This document shows, piece after piece, positions 8,475 to 19,631 of a stretch of DNA of 64,000 bases. Below the pieces are notes generated by a model that was not told where the DNA came from, made no database searches, and worked only from the letters and a program-made list of their open reading frames with translations. Position numbers and translations under genes: made by a program. How positions within the stretch are numbered: the stretch's first letter is position 1; the number at the start of each line of letters is the position of its first letter. The stretch comes from Flavobacterium luteolum. Its GTDB lineage: Bacteria > Bacteroidota > Bacteroidia > Flavobacteriales > Flavobacteriaceae. The DNA is taken from assembly GCF_027111275.1 (NCBI RefSeq), contig NZ_CP114286.1:3644501-3708500 (forward strand), written 5' to 3'.

Positions 8475-8640
8475 TAGCCACGAATTCACGAATTTGACTA
8501 ATTCTAAAATGCTTTTGAAATTGTTTTGTCATGAATTTCACGAATTAAGAGGAATTTAAAAAATAGAAATTAGAGAAATTTAAAGGAAAGAATAGTTTTA
8601 AACATCATGTAAATTAGAGTAATTCGTGAATTCGTGGCTA
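8475..8640. repeat. Long inverted repeat, TAGCCACGAATTC type
   Basis: TAGCCACGAATTCACGAATT at 8475-8494 is exactly repeated in inverted orientation at 8621-8640, with about 126 nt between. The same element is present at 16599-16662. The gap between lysA and gltD (8299-8784) holds this element, runs of a CTAAGGTTCTAAG-type repeat near 8440 and its complement near 8750, and no gene. Confidence 0.85.
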
Positions 8641-8656
8641 AAAAAAATTATAGCAA

Positions 8657-8697
8657 AAACAAAACCCCTGAATATAAATTCAAGGGTTTGTTAGTAG
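8657..8697. terminator. Terminator hairpin downstream of gltD
   Basis: AAACCCCTGAA pairs with TTCAAGGGTTT over a 6-nt loop, with T-rich sequence on both sides. On the minus strand it lies about 90 nt past the gltD stop. Confidence 0.7.
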
Positions 8698-8784
8698 TTA
8701 TGTTGTTTATCGGAATAAAGATTAAATAAAATGCTAGGGAAAAAACTTAGAACCTTAGCATCTCAGAACCTTAGAGTCTTAAAA

Positions 8785-10239
8785 TTATAAGCTCGGTAAA
8801 TCTCCTTTTCCTTTAGTAGGCAAGTTTGTAGATCCCATAAGGAATAAATCTACTTCTCTTGCTGCTTCGCGACCTTCTGAAATAGCCCACACGATTAATG
8901 ATTGTCCTCTTCTCATATCACCAGCAGTGAAAATGTGAGGCACGTTTGTCTGATAGTTATGCGCTTTGTAGTTGCTTCTCATATCAGTTTCGATTCCTAA
9001 TTGTTCGCTTAACGTTTTTTCAGGACCTGTAAATCCAAGAGCTAATAAAGCTAAATCGCAAGGCCAGATTTTCTCAGAACCTTCTTTTTCGATTAATTCA
9101 GGACGCTGACCTGGAGTCATTTTCCATTGTACTTCAACGGTTTTTAATCCAGTTAATTCGCCTTTATCGTTAGAAATGAATTCTTTAGTATTGATCAACC
9201 AGTTTCTGTCACAGCCTTCTTCGTGAGAAGATGATGTTTTTAACTGCAACGGCCAGAAAGGCCAAGGAGTTGACTCGCTTCTTCCAACTGGAGGTTTTGG
9301 TAAAATCTCAAAGTTAGTTACCGATTTAGCTCCGTGTCTGTTAGAAGTACCAATACAGTCAGAACCCGTATCTCCACCACCAATAACGATTACATCTTTT
9401 CCAGTTGCTTTAACCTGATCTAGAATAGATTCTCCGTATAAAACTTTAGTCTGCTGTGTCAAGAAATCCATTGCCTGAACAACACCTTTGCTTTCGATTC
9501 CTTTAGTTGGCAAGCTTCTTCTTTCAGTTGCTCCTCCGCATAAAACGATAGAATCGAATTGGTTTAATTCTTCAACGCTGAAGTTTACACCAACGTTTAC
9601 ATTTGTTTTGAAAGTGATTCCTTCTGCTTCAAGAATAGCTACACGACGATCGATAATTCCTTTTTCTAATTTGAAATTCGGAATTCCGTAACGTAATAAA
9701 CCTCCAATTGCGTTGTCTCTTTCAAAAACAGTAACCGTGTGCCCCGCTCTGTTTAATTGCTGAGCAGCTGCAAGACCAGCAGGTCCAGAACCAATAACAG
9801 CAACAGTTTTGCCAGTTCTTGTTTTTGGCGCTTGTGGTTTAATCCATCCTTCAGCGAAACCTCTTTCTACAATGCTTTTTTCGATGTTTTCGATAGAAAC
9901 CGGATCTTTGATGATTCCTAATACACATGATTTCTCACATGGAGCAGGGCATAAGCGTCCTGTAAATTCAGGGAAGTTATTAGTAGATTGTAAAATCTCT
10001 AATGCGCTTTGCCATTCTTCCTGATGTACCATGTCGTTGAAGTCAGGAATTAAATTTCCTAACGGACAACCACTGTGGCAAAAAGGAATTCCACAGTCCA
10101 TACATCTTGATCCTTGTTCTTTTAATTTATCTTTTGGTACCGGAATAGTAAATTCGTTGTAGTTCGAAACACGTTCTGCTACTGCTAAATTACTTTCGTC
10201 GGCTCTGTTATATTCTTTAAATCCGCCTATTTTACCCAT
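8785..10239 (-). CDS. gltD: Glutamate synthase small subunit
   Basis: 484 residues. It supplies electrons from NADPH to the large subunit for conversion of glutamine plus 2-oxoglutarate to two glutamates. The N-terminal iron-sulfur part shows CMDCGIPFCHSGCPLGN and CPAPCEKSC. An FAD dinucleotide fold follows (VAVIGSGPAGLAAA, about residues 146-160), then an NADPH fold (VIVIGGGDTGSDC), and near the end TAGDMRRGQSLIVWAI. It lies 94 bp downstream of gltB in the same direction, so the two form an operon. Confidence 0.96.
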   Translation of the reverse strand: MGKIGGFKEYNRADESNLAVAERVSNYNEFTIPVPKDKLKEQGSRCMDCGIPFCHSGCPLGNLIPDFNDMVHQEEWQSALEILQSTNNFPEFTGRLCPAPCEKSCVLGIIKDPVSIENIEKSIVERGFAEGWIKPQAPKTRTGKTVAVIGSGPAGLAAAQQLNRAGHTVTVFERDNAIGGLLRYGIPNFKLEKGIIDRRVAILEAEGITFKTNVNVGVNFSVEELNQFDSIVLCGGATERRSLPTKGIESKGVVQAMDFLTQQTKVLYGESILDQVKATGKDVIVIGGGDTGSDCIGTSNRHGAKSVTNFEILPKPPVGRSESTPWPFWPLQLKTSSSHEEGCDRNWLINTKEFISNDKGELTGLKTVEVQWKMTPGQRPELIEKEGSEKIWPCDLALLALGFTGPEKTLSEQLGIETDMRSNYKAHNYQTNVPHIFTAGDMRRGQSLIVWAISEGREAAREVDLFLMGSTNLPTKGKGDLPSL

Positions 10240-10333
10240 GACATTTAAATAAATTTAGTTGTGAGTTGTAAAATGTGAGAGGTGAGTTAAAAAACTTAGC
10301 ACCTCTGCACCTTTGTATCTCAGAACCTTTTAA

Positions 10334-13300
10334 TTAAGCTATTAATTCTTCTATTTTTTTCTCTTCTGCAATTCTTTGTAATGCTTTTTTGTAATCAGTT
10401 GGCATTACTTTTACGAAGCGCTGTTGTTGGTTTTCCCAGTCTGCTAAAATTCTTTTTGCTAATGGACTGCTTGTGTACAATGAATGATTTTTGATCAGTT
10501 TTCTTAGTTTCGTAAGATCTTCTTCTTCCATTGGATCGAATGCAACCATTTCCATGTTACAAACTGTAGAATCGAATTTCTTATTTGGATCGTAAACATA
10601 AGCCACACCACCGCTCATACCAGCTGCGAAGTTTCTTCCTGTTTTTCCTAAAACTACTACTGTACCACCGGTCATGTATTCGCAACCGTGATCTCCAATT
10701 CCTTCAACAACGGCTGTTGCTCCAGAATTTCTCACACAGAAACGCTCTCCGGCCATTCCATTAATATAAGCCTCTCCGGTAATAGCTCCGTAAAGGGCAA
10801 CGTTTCCAATAATGATATTGTCTTCAGGTTTGAAAGTTGCAGTAGGAGGTACTTTTACAATTAATTTTCCTCCAGAAAGTCCTTTTCCTAAATAATCATT
10901 ACAGTTTCCGTGAATTTTAAATGACAATCCGTTTGTTGCAAAAGCACCAAAACTTTGTCCGGCAGAACCTTCAAAATCAACTAAAATAGTGTCATCAGGT
11001 AATCCTTGTGCGCCGTAGATTTTTGAGATTTCGTTACTCAAAATCGCACCTACAGAACGGTCTGTATTTTTAATTTTAAAGGTTACTCTTGTTTTCTCTT
11101 TTCTATAAATAGACGGAATCGCTTCTTTGATGATGTCAAAATCCAATACATTTTCAAGTTGGTGATCTTGAGTAGTTGTATTATGATTTGGTTCTGTTTT
11201 CGCTTTTTCCGGTTTGTATAGAATTGATGACAAGTCTAAACCATTTGCTTTATAATGTTTGATAGCTTTGTTCACATTTAATTTTTGTGACTGACCTACC
11301 ATTTCTTTTAAAGTTCTGAAACCTAACTGCGCCATAATTTCTCTTAACTCTTCAGCAATAAAATACATGAAGTTGATTACGTGCTCTGGAGTTCCTTTGA
11401 AATTTTTTCTCAATTCAGGATCCTGAGTTGCAATACCAACTGGACAAGTATTTAAGTGGCAAGCTCTCATCATGATACATCCAGAAGCTACAAGCGGTGC
11501 AGTTGCAAAACCGAATTCTTCAGCTCCTAATAAGGCTGCTATCGCTACGTCACGACCTGTTTTCAACTGTCCGTCACATTCTAAAACTACACGGCTTCTT
11601 AAATCGTTTAAGATCAAAGTTTGTTGTGCTTCAGCTAAACCAAGTTCCCATGGAATACCTGTGTGTTGTAAAGAAGTTAATGGTGCAGCTCCCGTTCCTC
11701 CGTCATAACCAGAAATTAAGATAACGTCAGCTTTTGCTTTGGCAACACCGGCAGCGATGGTTCCAACTCCAACTTCAGAAACTAATTTTACGTTGATACG
11801 AGCTTCACGGTTTGCATTTTTCAAATCGTAAATCAACTGAGATAAATCCTCAATAGAGTAAATATCGTGATGAGGAGGTGGCGAAATCAAACCTACATAA
11901 GGCGTAGAGTTTCTCGTTTCAGCAATCCAAGGCACTACTTTTTCTCCAGGCAATTGTCCACCTTCACCAGGTTTTGCTCCCTGAGCCATTTTAATCTGGA
12001 TTTCTTTAGCGTTTGTCAAATAGTTGATCGAAACACCAAAACGTCCTGACGCAACTTGTTTGATAGCAGAGTTTCTAGAATCTCCGTTAATTTCTTTCTG
12101 GAAACGTTTTGGATCTTCTCCACCTTCTCCAGAGTTACTTTTTCCGCCAATTCTGTTCATTGCAATCGCTAAATTCTCGTGTGCTTCTCTAGAAATAGAT
12201 CCGTAAGACATTGCACCCGTTTTGAATTTCTTTACAATTTCTGTCCAAGGTTCTACTTCATCAATAGAAATTGGATCTAAGTTGTTGAATTCAAATAAAC
12301 CTCTAATAGTCATTAAGTTTGAGCTTTGCTCGTTAACGGCATTTGAGTATTCTTTATAACTTTCTGGGCTGTTTAAACGAACCGCTTGTTGTAATTTAGA
12401 AATAGTGGTTGGGTTAAACATGTGTTTTTCTCCTCCACGTCTCCATCTGTAAATACCTCCAATTTCAAGAGAAAGCAAACTTGCCACTTTTGAATTTGGG
12501 AAAGCTTTTTGGAAACGTTTTTTAACCTCTTTCTCCACTTCCATTAAACCAATTCCTTCAATTCTTGATGGAGTGTAAGGGAAGTATTTAGATGTAAATG
12601 TTTTGTTTAAACCTAAAATCTCGAAAATCTGAGCAGCTCTGTACGAATGTAAAGTCGAGATACCAATTTTATTCATGATTTTCACGATTCCTTTTGCAAT
12701 CGCTTTGTTGTAGTTCACAACAGCGTAATCCGCTTTAACTTTTGTAATGAAACCTTTTTCAACCTGATCGTGAATGATTTCGTTTACCATGTAAGGGTTG
12801 ATGGCACTTGCACCGTATCCGAACAATAAAGCAAAATGATGAGGCTCTCTAGGTTCAGCAGATTCGATAATGATTCCGAATTTAGAACGAACTTGTAAAA
12901 TGTTCAAAGAGTGGTGAATGTAAGAACAAGCCAATAACATTGGGATTGGAGCTAATTCTTCGCTTACACCTCTATCAGATAAGATGATGATGTTGCACCC
13001 TTCTTCAACTGCTTTAAAAGTAGCCTGAACACATTTTTCAAGAGCTCTTTCTAAACCGTTAACTCCTTTTTCTATTTTATATAAAGTAGAAATTGTAGCC
13101 GATTTGAAATCTGGATGATCTATATTTCTGATTTTATCCAAATCTTCGTTTGAAACAACTGGATTTTGGATTTTTAATTTTTTACATTGTTTTGATTCAA
13201 TTTCGAAAATATTGAAATCTCCACCAATCGCTAAACTGATATCGGTAATGATTTCTTCACGAATACCATCCAATGGCGGGTTAGTAACCTGAGCAAATAA

Positions 13301-14848
13301 TTGTTTGAAGTAATTGTACAACAACTGTGGCTGATCTGAAAGAACTGCCAAAGGTGTATCGTTACCCATAGAACTGATTGCTTCAGCTCCGTCGCTACCC
13401 ATTGGGTTGATGATTGTTTTTAAATCTTCAATAGTATAACCAAACAAACGCTGTCTTGTTAAGAAATCTAATTTTTCAACAGGAGTAGGGTTATTTGTGT
13501 AAGGAACGCTAGCTAATGGTAATAAGTTTTCGTCAACCCATTGCTTGTATGGACGTTTTGTAACGATTGCTTTTTTAACTTCTTCGTCTTCGATGATACG
13601 CCCTTCATTCATATCAACCAAGAACATTTTTCCTGGCTCTAAACGACCGTGCTGAATTACATCTTCTGGATCGATGTCTAATACACCAATTTCAGATGAC
13701 ATAATTACGAATCCGCTTTTCGTTAATGTATAACGAGAAGGACGCAATCCGTTTCTGTCTAGTAATGCACCAATTACGTTTCCATCTGTAAACGGAATAG
13801 AAGCAGGGCCGTCCCAAGGCTCCATGATACAAGCATTGTACTCATAGAAAGCTCTTTTCTCTGGAGACATCGTTTGGTGTTTTTCCCAAGCTTCAGGAAC
13901 TACCATCATCATTGCCTCTGGAAGAGAACGGCCAGTCATTAATAAAAGTTCAATCACCATATCCATAGAAGCAGAATCTGATTTTCCTTCTAAGATAATT
14001 GGGAATAATTTTTTAATGTCTTCTCCGAAAACTTTGCTTTGCATAAGCTCTTCACGAGCACGCATACGGCTTACGTTACCACGAAGCGTGTTGATCTCAC
14101 CATTATGACACATGTATCTAAATGGTTGAGCTAAGTCCCAAGATGGGAATGTATTTGTAGAGAAACGTTGGTGTACAAGCGCTAAACGTGTCACCAAGTC
14201 TGGATCTTTCAAATCTATATAATAACGGCTGATGTCTTCTGGCATCAATAGACCTTTATATATTATAGTAGTTGTCGATAAACTAGTAAAATAAAACATG
14301 TGGCTTTCTGAGGTTTTAGATCCTCTTACGGCATGTTCAGCAATTTTTCTAGCTGCAAAAAGTTTTGCATTAAATTCTTGTTCAGTTAAATCTTGTCCGT
14401 TTTTAGAAACGAAAACTTGTTTAATTGTTGGTTCTTTTTCTGCGGCAATTTCACCTAGATTTTCAACGTCAACAGGTACATCTCTCCAACCTAAAACTTT
14501 TAAGTTTTGGTCTTTGATAGTTGCTTCAAATGCATTAATACAAAAAGAAACTTGGTTTTTGCTTTTTGGTAAAAAAACCATTCCTACTGCATACTCACGC
14601 GCTTCTGGGATTTCAAAGTCACATACTTTCTTAAAAAAATCATGAGGAATGTCGAATAAAATTCCGGCTCCGTCACCAGTTCTTCCATCAGAACTTACGG
14701 CACCACGATGTTCCAATTTAATTAAGATGTCTAATGCTTTGTGAATAATATCATTTGACTTAATACCATTCAAATTACAAATAAATCCTGCACCACAATT
14801 GTCGTGTTCAAATTCAGGCAGATAAAGCCCTTGTTCTTTAACTCTCAT
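10334..14848 (-). CDS. gltB: Glutamate synthase large subunit
   Basis: About 1504 residues, normal for the family. The start is placed at 14848 because [22 protein letters not shown] sets the catalytic Cys18 of the N-terminal glutaminase domain after a typical short propeptide; the frame remains open to 14977 but that extension is not family-like. The synthase domain carries the FMN-binding region ([14 protein letters not shown]) and the 3Fe-4S cysteines ([19 protein letters not shown]). The C-terminal GXGXG beta-helix is visible ([20 protein letters not shown]). It partners gltD immediately downstream. Confidence 0.96.
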   Translation of the reverse strand: MRVKEQGLYLPEFEHDNCGAGFICNLNGIKSNDIIHKALDILIKLEHRGAVSSDGRTGDGAGILFDIPHDFFKKVCDFEIPEAREYAVGMVFLPKSKNQVSFCINAFEATIKDQNLKVLGWRDVPVDVENLGEIAAEKEPTIKQVFVSKNGQDLTEQEFNAKLFAARKIAEHAVRGSKTSESHMFYFTSLSTTTIIYKGLLMPEDISRYYIDLKDPDLVTRLALVHQRFSTNTFPSWDLAQPFRYMCHNGEINTLRGNVSRMRAREELMQSKVFGEDIKKLFPIILEGKSDSASMDMVIELLLMTGRSLPEAMMMVVPEAWEKHQTMSPEKRAFYEYNACIMEPWDGPASIPFTDGNVIGALLDRNGLRPSRYTLTKSGFVIMSSEIGVLDIDPEDVIQHGRLEPGKMFLVDMNEGRIIEDEEVKKAIVTKRPYKQWVDENLLPLASVPYTNNPTPVEKLDFLTRQRLFGYTIEDLKTIINPMGSDGAEAISSMGNDTPLAVLSDQPQLLYNYFKQLFAQVTNPPLDGIREEIITDISLAIGGDFNIFEIESKQCKKLKIQNPVVSNEDLDKIRNIDHPDFKSATISTLYKIEKGVNGLERALEKCVQATFKAVEEGCNIIILSDRGVSEELAPIPMLLACSYIHHSLNILQVRSKFGIIIESAEPREPHHFALLFGYGASAINPYMVNEIIHDQVEKGFITKVKADYAVVNYNKAIAKGIVKIMNKIGISTLHSYRAAQIFEILGLNKTFTSKYFPYTPSRIEGIGLMEVEKEVKKRFQKAFPNSKVASLLSLEIGGIYRWRRGGEKHMFNPTTISKLQQAVRLNSPESYKEYSNAVNEQSSNLMTIRGLFEFNNLDPISIDEVEPWTEIVKKFKTGAMSYGSISREAHENLAIAMNRIGGKSNSGEGGEDPKRFQKEINGDSRNSAIKQVASGRFGVSINYLTNAKEIQIKMAQGAKPGEGGQLPGEKVVPWIAETRNSTPYVGLISPPPHHDIYSIEDLSQLIYDLKNANREARINVKLVSEVGVGTIAAGVAKAKADVILISGYDGGTGAAPLTSLQHTGIPWELGLAEAQQTLILNDLRSRVVLECDGQLKTGRDVAIAALLGAEEFGFATAPLVASGCIMMRACHLNTCPVGIATQDPELRKNFKGTPEHVINFMYFIAEELREIMAQLGFRTLKEMVGQSQKLNVNKAIKHYKANGLDLSSILYKPEKAKTEPNHNTTTQDHQLENVLDFDIIKEAIPSIYRKEKTRVTFKIKNTDRSVGAILSNEISKIYGAQGLPDDTILVDFEGSAGQSFGAFATNGLSFKIHGNCNDYLGKGLSGGKLIVKVPPTATFKPEDNIIIGNVALYGAITGEAYINGMAGERFCVRNSGATAVVEGIGDHGCEYMTGGTVVVLGKTGRNFAAGMSGGVAYVYDPNKKFDSTVCNMEMVAFDPMEEEDLTKLRKLIKNHSLYTSSPLAKRILADWENQQQRFVKVMPTDYKKALQRIAEEKKIEELIA

Positions 14849-14865
14849 TCTTGATATTTTTTTTA

Positions 14866-14873
14866 CAAAAATA
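14866..14873 (-). promoter_or_regulatory. Possible gltB -7 element
   Basis: TATTTTTG on the minus strand fits TAnnTTTG and lies 18 nt upstream of the gltB ATG. No TTG was found at the proper distance upstream, so this is only a candidate. The 416-bp gap between gltB and sucC (14849-15264) holds the promoters of both genes and no other gene. Confidence 0.35.
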
Positions 14874-15208
14874 AAGATTTCATTAAACATAATGTATTGA
14901 AATAGTGTTTTTGCTTTCATTTTTGCTGTAATATTAGAAAAAGCATTCTTAATTATTAATATTATTATATAAGGCATCCCGAATTGCTAAAAATATAATT
15001 ACTCTTAAAATATATTAGGAAAAATCGTCGGCAGGCCAATAAAACCAATGAATTTTTTGTTAAATATCAAACGTTTTATGTGAATTGTGTTAACATTAAC
15101 AAATTGTTCCGTTAACGATTTGTTTGCTTTGAAAAATTATCAACGCCTAATACCTATATATAACATTTATTTAATTGAAAAAGATTTTACTATTAAGTTG
15201 TATTTTGT

Positions 15209-15216
15209 TACTTTTG
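15209..15216 (+). promoter_or_regulatory. Possible sucC -7 element
   Basis: TACTTTTG fits TAnnTTTG and lies 48 nt upstream of the sucC ATG. A clear -33 TTG at 17-23 nt is missing, so the assignment is tentative. Confidence 0.35.
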
Positions 15217-15264
15217 TCGCACTTTTATTCTGAAATAAATTCAGAACCAGACAAATTCTATATT

Positions 15265-16458
15265 ATGAACATACACGAATATCAAGGAAAAGAAATTTTA
15301 GCGAGTTACGGAGTACGCGTACAACGCGGAATTGTGGCTAACAATGCGGTTGAAGCTGTAGCTGCTGCAAAACAATTAACTGCCGAAACTGGTACAGGAT
15401 GGCATGTAATAAAAGCACAAATTCACGCAGGTGGTCGTGGAAAAGGTGGTGGAGTTAAGCTGGCAAAAAACTTACAACAAGTTGAAGAGTTAGCAGAACA
15501 AATCATCGGAATGCAGTTGATTACACCTCAGACTCCGCCTGAAGGTAAAAAAGTAAATAAGGTATTAGTTGCAGAAGATGTTTACTATCCAGGTGAAAGC
15601 GAAACTTCTGAATTTTATGTTTCTGTTTTATTGAATAGAGGTACTGGACGCAACATGATCATGTATTCTACTGAAGGTGGAATGGATATCGAAGAAGTTG
15701 CTGAGCACACTCCACACTTAATCTTTACTGAAGAAATTGATCCATCTGTTGGATTACAAGGTTTCCAAGCAAGAAGAATTGCCTTCAACTTAGGTCTTTC
15801 TGGAAATGCTTTCAAAGAAATGGTTAAATTCATCGATGCACTTTACAATGCTTACATTGGTTCTGATGCTTCTATGTTTGAAATCAACCCAGTTTTAAAA
15901 ACTTCTGATAACAAAATCTTAGCTGTTGATGCTAAAGTTAACATCGACGATAACGCTTTATACAGACAACCTAAATATGCTGAAATGAGAGATATCCGTG
16001 AGGAGAATCCAATCGAAGTTGAAGCTAAAGAAGTTGGTCTTAACTATGTTGACCTTGACGGTACTGTAGGATGTATGGTAAACGGAGCTGGTCTTGCAAT
16101 GGCAACTATGGATTTAATTAAATATGCTGGTTTTGAGCCTGCTAACTTCCTTGACGTAGGAGGAACTGCTGACGCAAAACGTGTTGAAACAGCTTTCAGA
16201 ATTATCTTGAAAGATCCAAACGTAAAAGCGATCTTAATTAACATCTTTGGAGGTATCGTTCGTTGTGACCGTGTTGCTCAAGGTGTTGTTGATGCTTACA
16301 AAAACATGGGTGACGCTATTAAAGTGCCAATTATCGTTCGTTTGCAAGGAACAAATGCTGAAATTGCAAAAGAATTAATTGACAACTCTGGTATGCCAAT
16401 CTTATCTGCAGTTCAATTCCAAGAAGCTGCTGACCAAGTTAAAGCTGCTCTTTCTTAA
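15265..16458 (+). CDS. sucC: Succinyl-CoA synthetase, beta subunit
   Basis: 397 residues. This is the nucleotide-binding subunit of the citric-acid-cycle enzyme that makes ATP or GTP from succinyl-CoA. The start [17 protein letters not shown] is the classical beginning of SucC; an upstream ATG-less extension to 15175 adds a hydrophobic stretch foreign to the family and is rejected. The ATP-grasp domain shows [16 protein letters not shown], and the C-terminal CoA-ligase part shows [11 protein letters not shown] and [10 protein letters not shown]. No sucD is adjacent, so the alpha subunit is encoded elsewhere. Confidence 0.96.
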   Translation: MNIHEYQGKEILASYGVRVQRGIVANNAVEAVAAAKQLTAETGTGWHVIKAQIHAGGRGKGGGVKLAKNLQQVEELAEQIIGMQLITPQTPPEGKKVNKVLVAEDVYYPGESETSEFYVSVLLNRGTGRNMIMYSTEGGMDIEEVAEHTPHLIFTEEIDPSVGLQGFQARRIAFNLGLSGNAFKEMVKFIDALYNAYIGSDASMFEINPVLKTSDNKILAVDAKVNIDDNALYRQPKYAEMRDIREENPIEVEAKEVGLNYVDLDGTVGCMVNGAGLAMATMDLIKYAGFEPANFLDVGGTADAKRVETAFRIILKDPNVKAILINIFGGIVRCDRVAQGVVDAYKNMGDAIKVPIIVRLQGTNAEIAKELIDNSGMPILSAVQFQEAADQVKAALS

Positions 16459-16483
16459 TTAAATAAGAAATCAATTTATATAG

Positions 16484-16514
16484 AAAATCCCTCCATTTTG
16501 GAGGGATTTTTTTT
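16484..16514 (+). terminator. Intrinsic terminator of sucC
   Basis: AAATCCCTCC / GGAGGGATTT around a 4-nt loop, followed by a run of T, 26 nt after the sucC stop. Confidence 0.9.
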
Positions 16515-16518
16515 GTGG

Positions 16519-16710
16519 TTTAACCGCAAAGGGCGCTAAGTTTTTTTGTTAAGGATTGTGAGTACAAACGCAAAGTTCGCAAAGCTATATGTTGAAAATA
16601 GCCACGAATTCACGAATTATTTTCAAAGATTGTAAAAAATAAAATTCGTGAATTCGTGGCTAAAAAACTTTGCGAACTTTGCGTAATTCTTTGCGCTCTT
16701 TGCGGTTAAA
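16519..16710. repeat. Nested hairpin repeats, one inserted in another
   Basis: The outer element pairs TTTAACCGCAAAG and CGCAAAGTTCGCAAAGC with CTTTGCGAACTTTGCG and CTTTGCGGTTAAA. Inside its loop (16599-16662) sits a complete copy of the second element, TAGCCACGAATTCACGAATT and its inverse. The outer element is also present without the inner one at 19501-19623. No gene lies in this interval. Confidence 0.85.
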
Positions 16711-16719
16711 TCATCAAGT

Positions 16720-17517
16720 TTATTTCAAAACTGTAGATAGTTCCACAATTTCAAATTCTGGATCATGTGTTATAAATTCTCTAATTACAGCAGCATGACC
16801 AGCACCAACTAAAACCATTATTTTGTTATCTGTGCTTTCCGTTAATTTCTGAATTAAAGAATACATATATAAATTTCTTTTGTACCAATTTGAAACTAAA
16901 TGCGCTCCTGTAAAATCATCTGGATTTCCAGCTCTATTTGCTACTTCCAAATACCATTGTATATTTTTATTTTCGGTTTCTTTTTTATTGTAATGTAGCA
17001 TGAGTTCTTGTAACGAGCTTTTTGTTATTCTTTCATTATGATCTTTTTCATTCCTTTTTTTCCACTCATTATTTCTTTTCAATAAATCCTGCTGGTTTGC
17101 TTTTCCCATTGACATCATTAAACTGTCATAACGAAAAGAAGTGTAGAGATTCATTCCGTATAATTTTTTATGATTTAGTTTTTTAGCTGTGCGTAGTGCC
17201 AGTTGTGTTATTTCGTTTTTGTTAGTTTTAAAAAGACTATCGGTGTTTTTATTGTAAAACTTATCTAAATCGGCTTGTTCGTTAAATTCCCATTCTACAA
17301 ATATTTTATCGGGACCAAATTTTTTGATTTTGTCACTCATTATTTCGAGTTCCTTTTGACTTTTCTCAGACAAGATATCAAAACTGTTTAGTTTAGCAAC
17401 ATCAAGACCAGGATTGGCGTAATGAAAAGTTCCAACCAATAATATCTGTTTTTTCTTAGTTTGAGCAGACGTTAGGTTTAATGTAATAATTGTTAGTAAT
17501 AAAATAATTTTGTGCAT
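16720..17517 (-). CDS. DUF5694 (TraB/GumN-like) exported protein
   Basis: 265 residues with a Sec signal ending near TSAQT. The motif LLVGTFHYANPGLDVAKLN is characteristic of DUF5694, and the C-terminal VLVGAGHAAVIREFI corresponds to the conserved GxGH of the TraB/GumN superfamily, whose members are putative metal-dependent proteases. The substrate and role are unknown. It appears to be a single gene. Confidence 0.75.
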   Translation of the reverse strand: MHKIILLLTIITLNLTSAQTKKKQILLVGTFHYANPGLDVAKLNSFDILSEKSQKELEIMSDKIKKFGPDKIFVEWEFNEQADLDKFYNKNTDSLFKTNKNEITQLALRTAKKLNHKKLYGMNLYTSFRYDSLMMSMGKANQQDLLKRNNEWKKRNEKDHNERITKSSLQELMLHYNKKETENKNIQWYLEVANRAGNPDDFTGAHLVSNWYKRNLYMYSLIQKLTESTDNKIMVLVGAGHAAVIREFITHDPEFEIVELSTVLK

Positions 17518-17711
17518 GACGTTTTGTTTTTAAATTCATGACAAATGTATTCGGTCTTTTGACCTCTAGTTTTTGTTTTTGATGAACATAGGATTTCATC
17601 TTATAAACAGATGAAATTTGCAGAGTAATAATTTCGTGTAACGTTTTTGATAGTTCATCCCTAAAAAAGCATGTTTTGAATAAATCTAATTTTCTATTTA
17701 AGGCTTAATTG

Positions 17712-17719
17712 TATTTTTG
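17712..17719 (+). promoter_or_regulatory. -7 element of the LytS/LytTR operon
   Basis: TATTTTTG fits TAnnTTTG and ends 18 nt before the ATG at 17738, implying a very short leader. No clear TTG is present at the expected distance. Confidence 0.4.
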
Positions 17720-17737
17720 AGTTAATTATCAAAAACT

Positions 17738-18778
17738 ATGAAATCAAGAATACCTTTTTACTATCACATTGTTTTTTTCTTTTTATTATTCCTAACCTAC
17801 ATTTTCTGGGATATTGGACTTAATGATCAAAAAATAGAAATTGTAATCAAAGCAATATGTTATGGAATTACGCCAACTCATTTGTTAGCAATATTTTGTA
17901 TTTACATTCTCAACTTCTACTATTTCTGCGAATGGTTTTTAAACAAGAAGAAATTACTTTTTTATATCCTGACAATTCCAGTTTCGCTATTGCTTTTTGC
18001 GGCTGTTCGTTATTTTTTGCAAGAAGTCGTTATGTATAATATTACTGGAATGCACAATTACTATGAAGAAGCTAGAGAAATAGGTTATTACATAAAAGAT
18101 AATTTTTTCTTTGGATTACCAGCTATCTTTTTAAGTGCTTTGACCTTTTTATTTTGGCAATTTCAAACCACTCAGCATCAAAATCAAGAATTGCTTTTAG
18201 AGAATAAAAAAGCCGAATTTCAAATGCTAAAAGCGCAAGTGAGTCCGCATTTTTTGTTTAATACGCTGAACTCTTTTTACAGTCAGTTGGTTATGAAAGA
18301 GGATGAAATGGCCGATGATATTTTGGTGCTTTCTGATTTACTTCGGTATGTTATTACGGAAACTGACAAAGATGAAGCGATACTTTCAAAAGAAATTCAA
18401 TTTATTCAAAACTATATTCATCTGCAAAAGAAAAGATTTGAAGATCAGTTATTTTTAGATTTTAAAGTGGAAGGAAATTATTCAAACGAAAAAATCATTT
18501 CGTCGGCTTTGATTCACTTTGTTGAAAATGTTTTCAAGCATGGAAAATTTAATAATGAAGAAGAAAAAGCTATTATTTCAATTCAAATAAAAAACGATTT
18601 TCTAGAAATTTCAACTTTCAATTATTTCATCGAAGGAGAAAATTATTCATCAACTGGAATTGGTTTTGATAACTTGACAAAAAGGCTAGAATATACCTAT
18701 AAAGGCCAATTTATTCTTGAAAAAACAGAAGAAAATAATACCTTTAAAACTTACTTAAAAATACCGCTAAAGAAATAA
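17738..18778 (+). CDS. LytS/YehU-type sensor histidine kinase
   Basis: 346 residues. Four or so hydrophobic segments fill residues 10-145, followed by a coiled linker and the His_kinase domain, with the phospho-accepting H171 in AQVSPHFLFNTLNSF. The ATP-binding N box is FVENVFKHGKFN and the G region is STGIGFDNLTKRL. It is a membrane sensor without a recognisable periplasmic domain. It is followed after 3 bp by its response regulator, forming a two-gene operon. Confidence 0.92.
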   Translation: MKSRIPFYYHIVFFFLLFLTYIFWDIGLNDQKIEIVIKAICYGITPTHLLAIFCIYILNFYYFCEWFLNKKKLLFYILTIPVSLLLFAAVRYFLQEVVMYNITGMHNYYEEAREIGYYIKDNFFFGLPAIFLSALTFLFWQFQTTQHQNQELLLENKKAEFQMLKAQVSPHFLFNTLNSFYSQLVMKEDEMADDILVLSDLLRYVITETDKDEAILSKEIQFIQNYIHLQKKRFEDQLFLDFKVEGNYSNEKIISSALIHFVENVFKHGKFNNEEEKAIISIQIKNDFLEISTFNYFIEGENYSSTGIGFDNLTKRLEYTYKGQFILEKTEENNTFKTYLKIPLKK

Positions 18779-18781
18779 TTT

Positions 18782-19495
18782 ATGGCTTTTAAATGCATAA
18801 TTGTCGACGACGAACCGCCTGCAACTCGAATATTGGAAAATTACATTGGGAAGGTGAATTTTCTGGAGAAAGTTGGCGTTTTTAATGATTCGTTAAAAGC
18901 ATTAGAATTTCTAAATTCACAATCTGTAGATGTTATTTTTCTTGATATTCAAATGCCGCAATTAACAGGTTTACAGATTTCTAAAATCATTTCTAAGGAT
19001 ATAAAAGTAATTTTTACAACGGCTTATCCAGATTTTGCTTTAGAAGGATTTGAATTAAATGCAGTTGATTATTTATTAAAACCAATTGCATTCGAACGAT
19101 TTTATCAAGCCGTTTCTAAACTAAACTCTGAATCCAAAATAGAAGTTTCGAGTACCGCTAATAGTACTGCACCAGATTTTTTATTTATAAAAACAGATGG
19201 AAAAAATAAGTTTCAGAAAGTTTTTTTGAATGATGTTTTATACGTAGAAAGTTTACAGAATTATGTTTGTATTCATACTGTAAAGCAGCAGATTATTACA
19301 CATTCGTCATTAAAAAATGTTGTTGAATCATTGCCAGAAAAGGATTTTATTCAAATACATAAATCGTATGTGGTTTCATTGCAACATATAGAATCAACAG
19401 ATAATTTTTCTGTTTTTATAAATGGAAAAGAATTGCCAATTGGTGCAACTTTTAAAGAGGCTTTTTTTGATAAAATAGAAGAGAATAAAATTTAA
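18782..19495 (+). CDS. LytTR response regulator
   Basis: 237 residues. The receiver domain (1-120) has the acidic pair in IIVDDEPPAT, the phospho-acceptor D55 in VIFLDIQMPQ, and TTAYPDFALEGFELNAVDYLLKP near the output face, read here in two parts. A LytTR DNA-binding domain (about 140-235) follows, with VLYVESLQNYVCIH and FIQIHKSYVVSL. It is the partner of the kinase immediately upstream. Targets are unknown. Confidence 0.93.
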   Translation: MAFKCIIVDDEPPATRILENYIGKVNFLEKVGVFNDSLKALEFLNSQSVDVIFLDIQMPQLTGLQISKIISKDIKVIFTTAYPDFALEGFELNAVDYLLKPIAFERFYQAVSKLNSESKIEVSSTANSTAPDFLFIKTDGKNKFQKVFLNDVLYVESLQNYVCIHTVKQQIITHSSLKNVVESLPEKDFIQIHKSYVVSLQHIESTDNFSVFINGKELPIGATFKEAFFDKIEENKI

Positions 19496-19500
19496 TTTTT

Positions 19501-19623
19501 TTTAACCGCAAAGGGCGCAAGGATTTTTGACTACGTATTGTGAATACAAACGCAAAGTTCGCAAAGCTTTGTGAATAAAACTTTGCGAACTTTGCGTAAA
19601 TCTTAGCGTTCTTTGCGGTTAAA
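19501..19623. repeat. Hairpin repeat, TTTAACCGCAAAG type
   Basis: An inverted repeat with arms TTTAACCGCAAAG / CTTTGCGGTTAAA and CGCAAAGTTCGCAAAGC / CTTTGCGAACTTTGCG. It is the same element as the outer part of 16519-16710 but without the inner insertion. It lies between converging genes and may also act as a bidirectional terminator. Confidence 0.85.
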
Positions 19624-19631
19624 ATCCTCAA

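Noticed and set aside
14849..14977. N-terminal extension of gltB
   Set aside because: It would place the catalytic Cys far from the N-terminus, contrary to the Ntn-hydrolase processing of the family.
15175..15264. Signal-like extension of sucC
   Set aside because: SucC is cytosolic and its family starts at [10 protein letters not shown]; the extension covers the promoter region.
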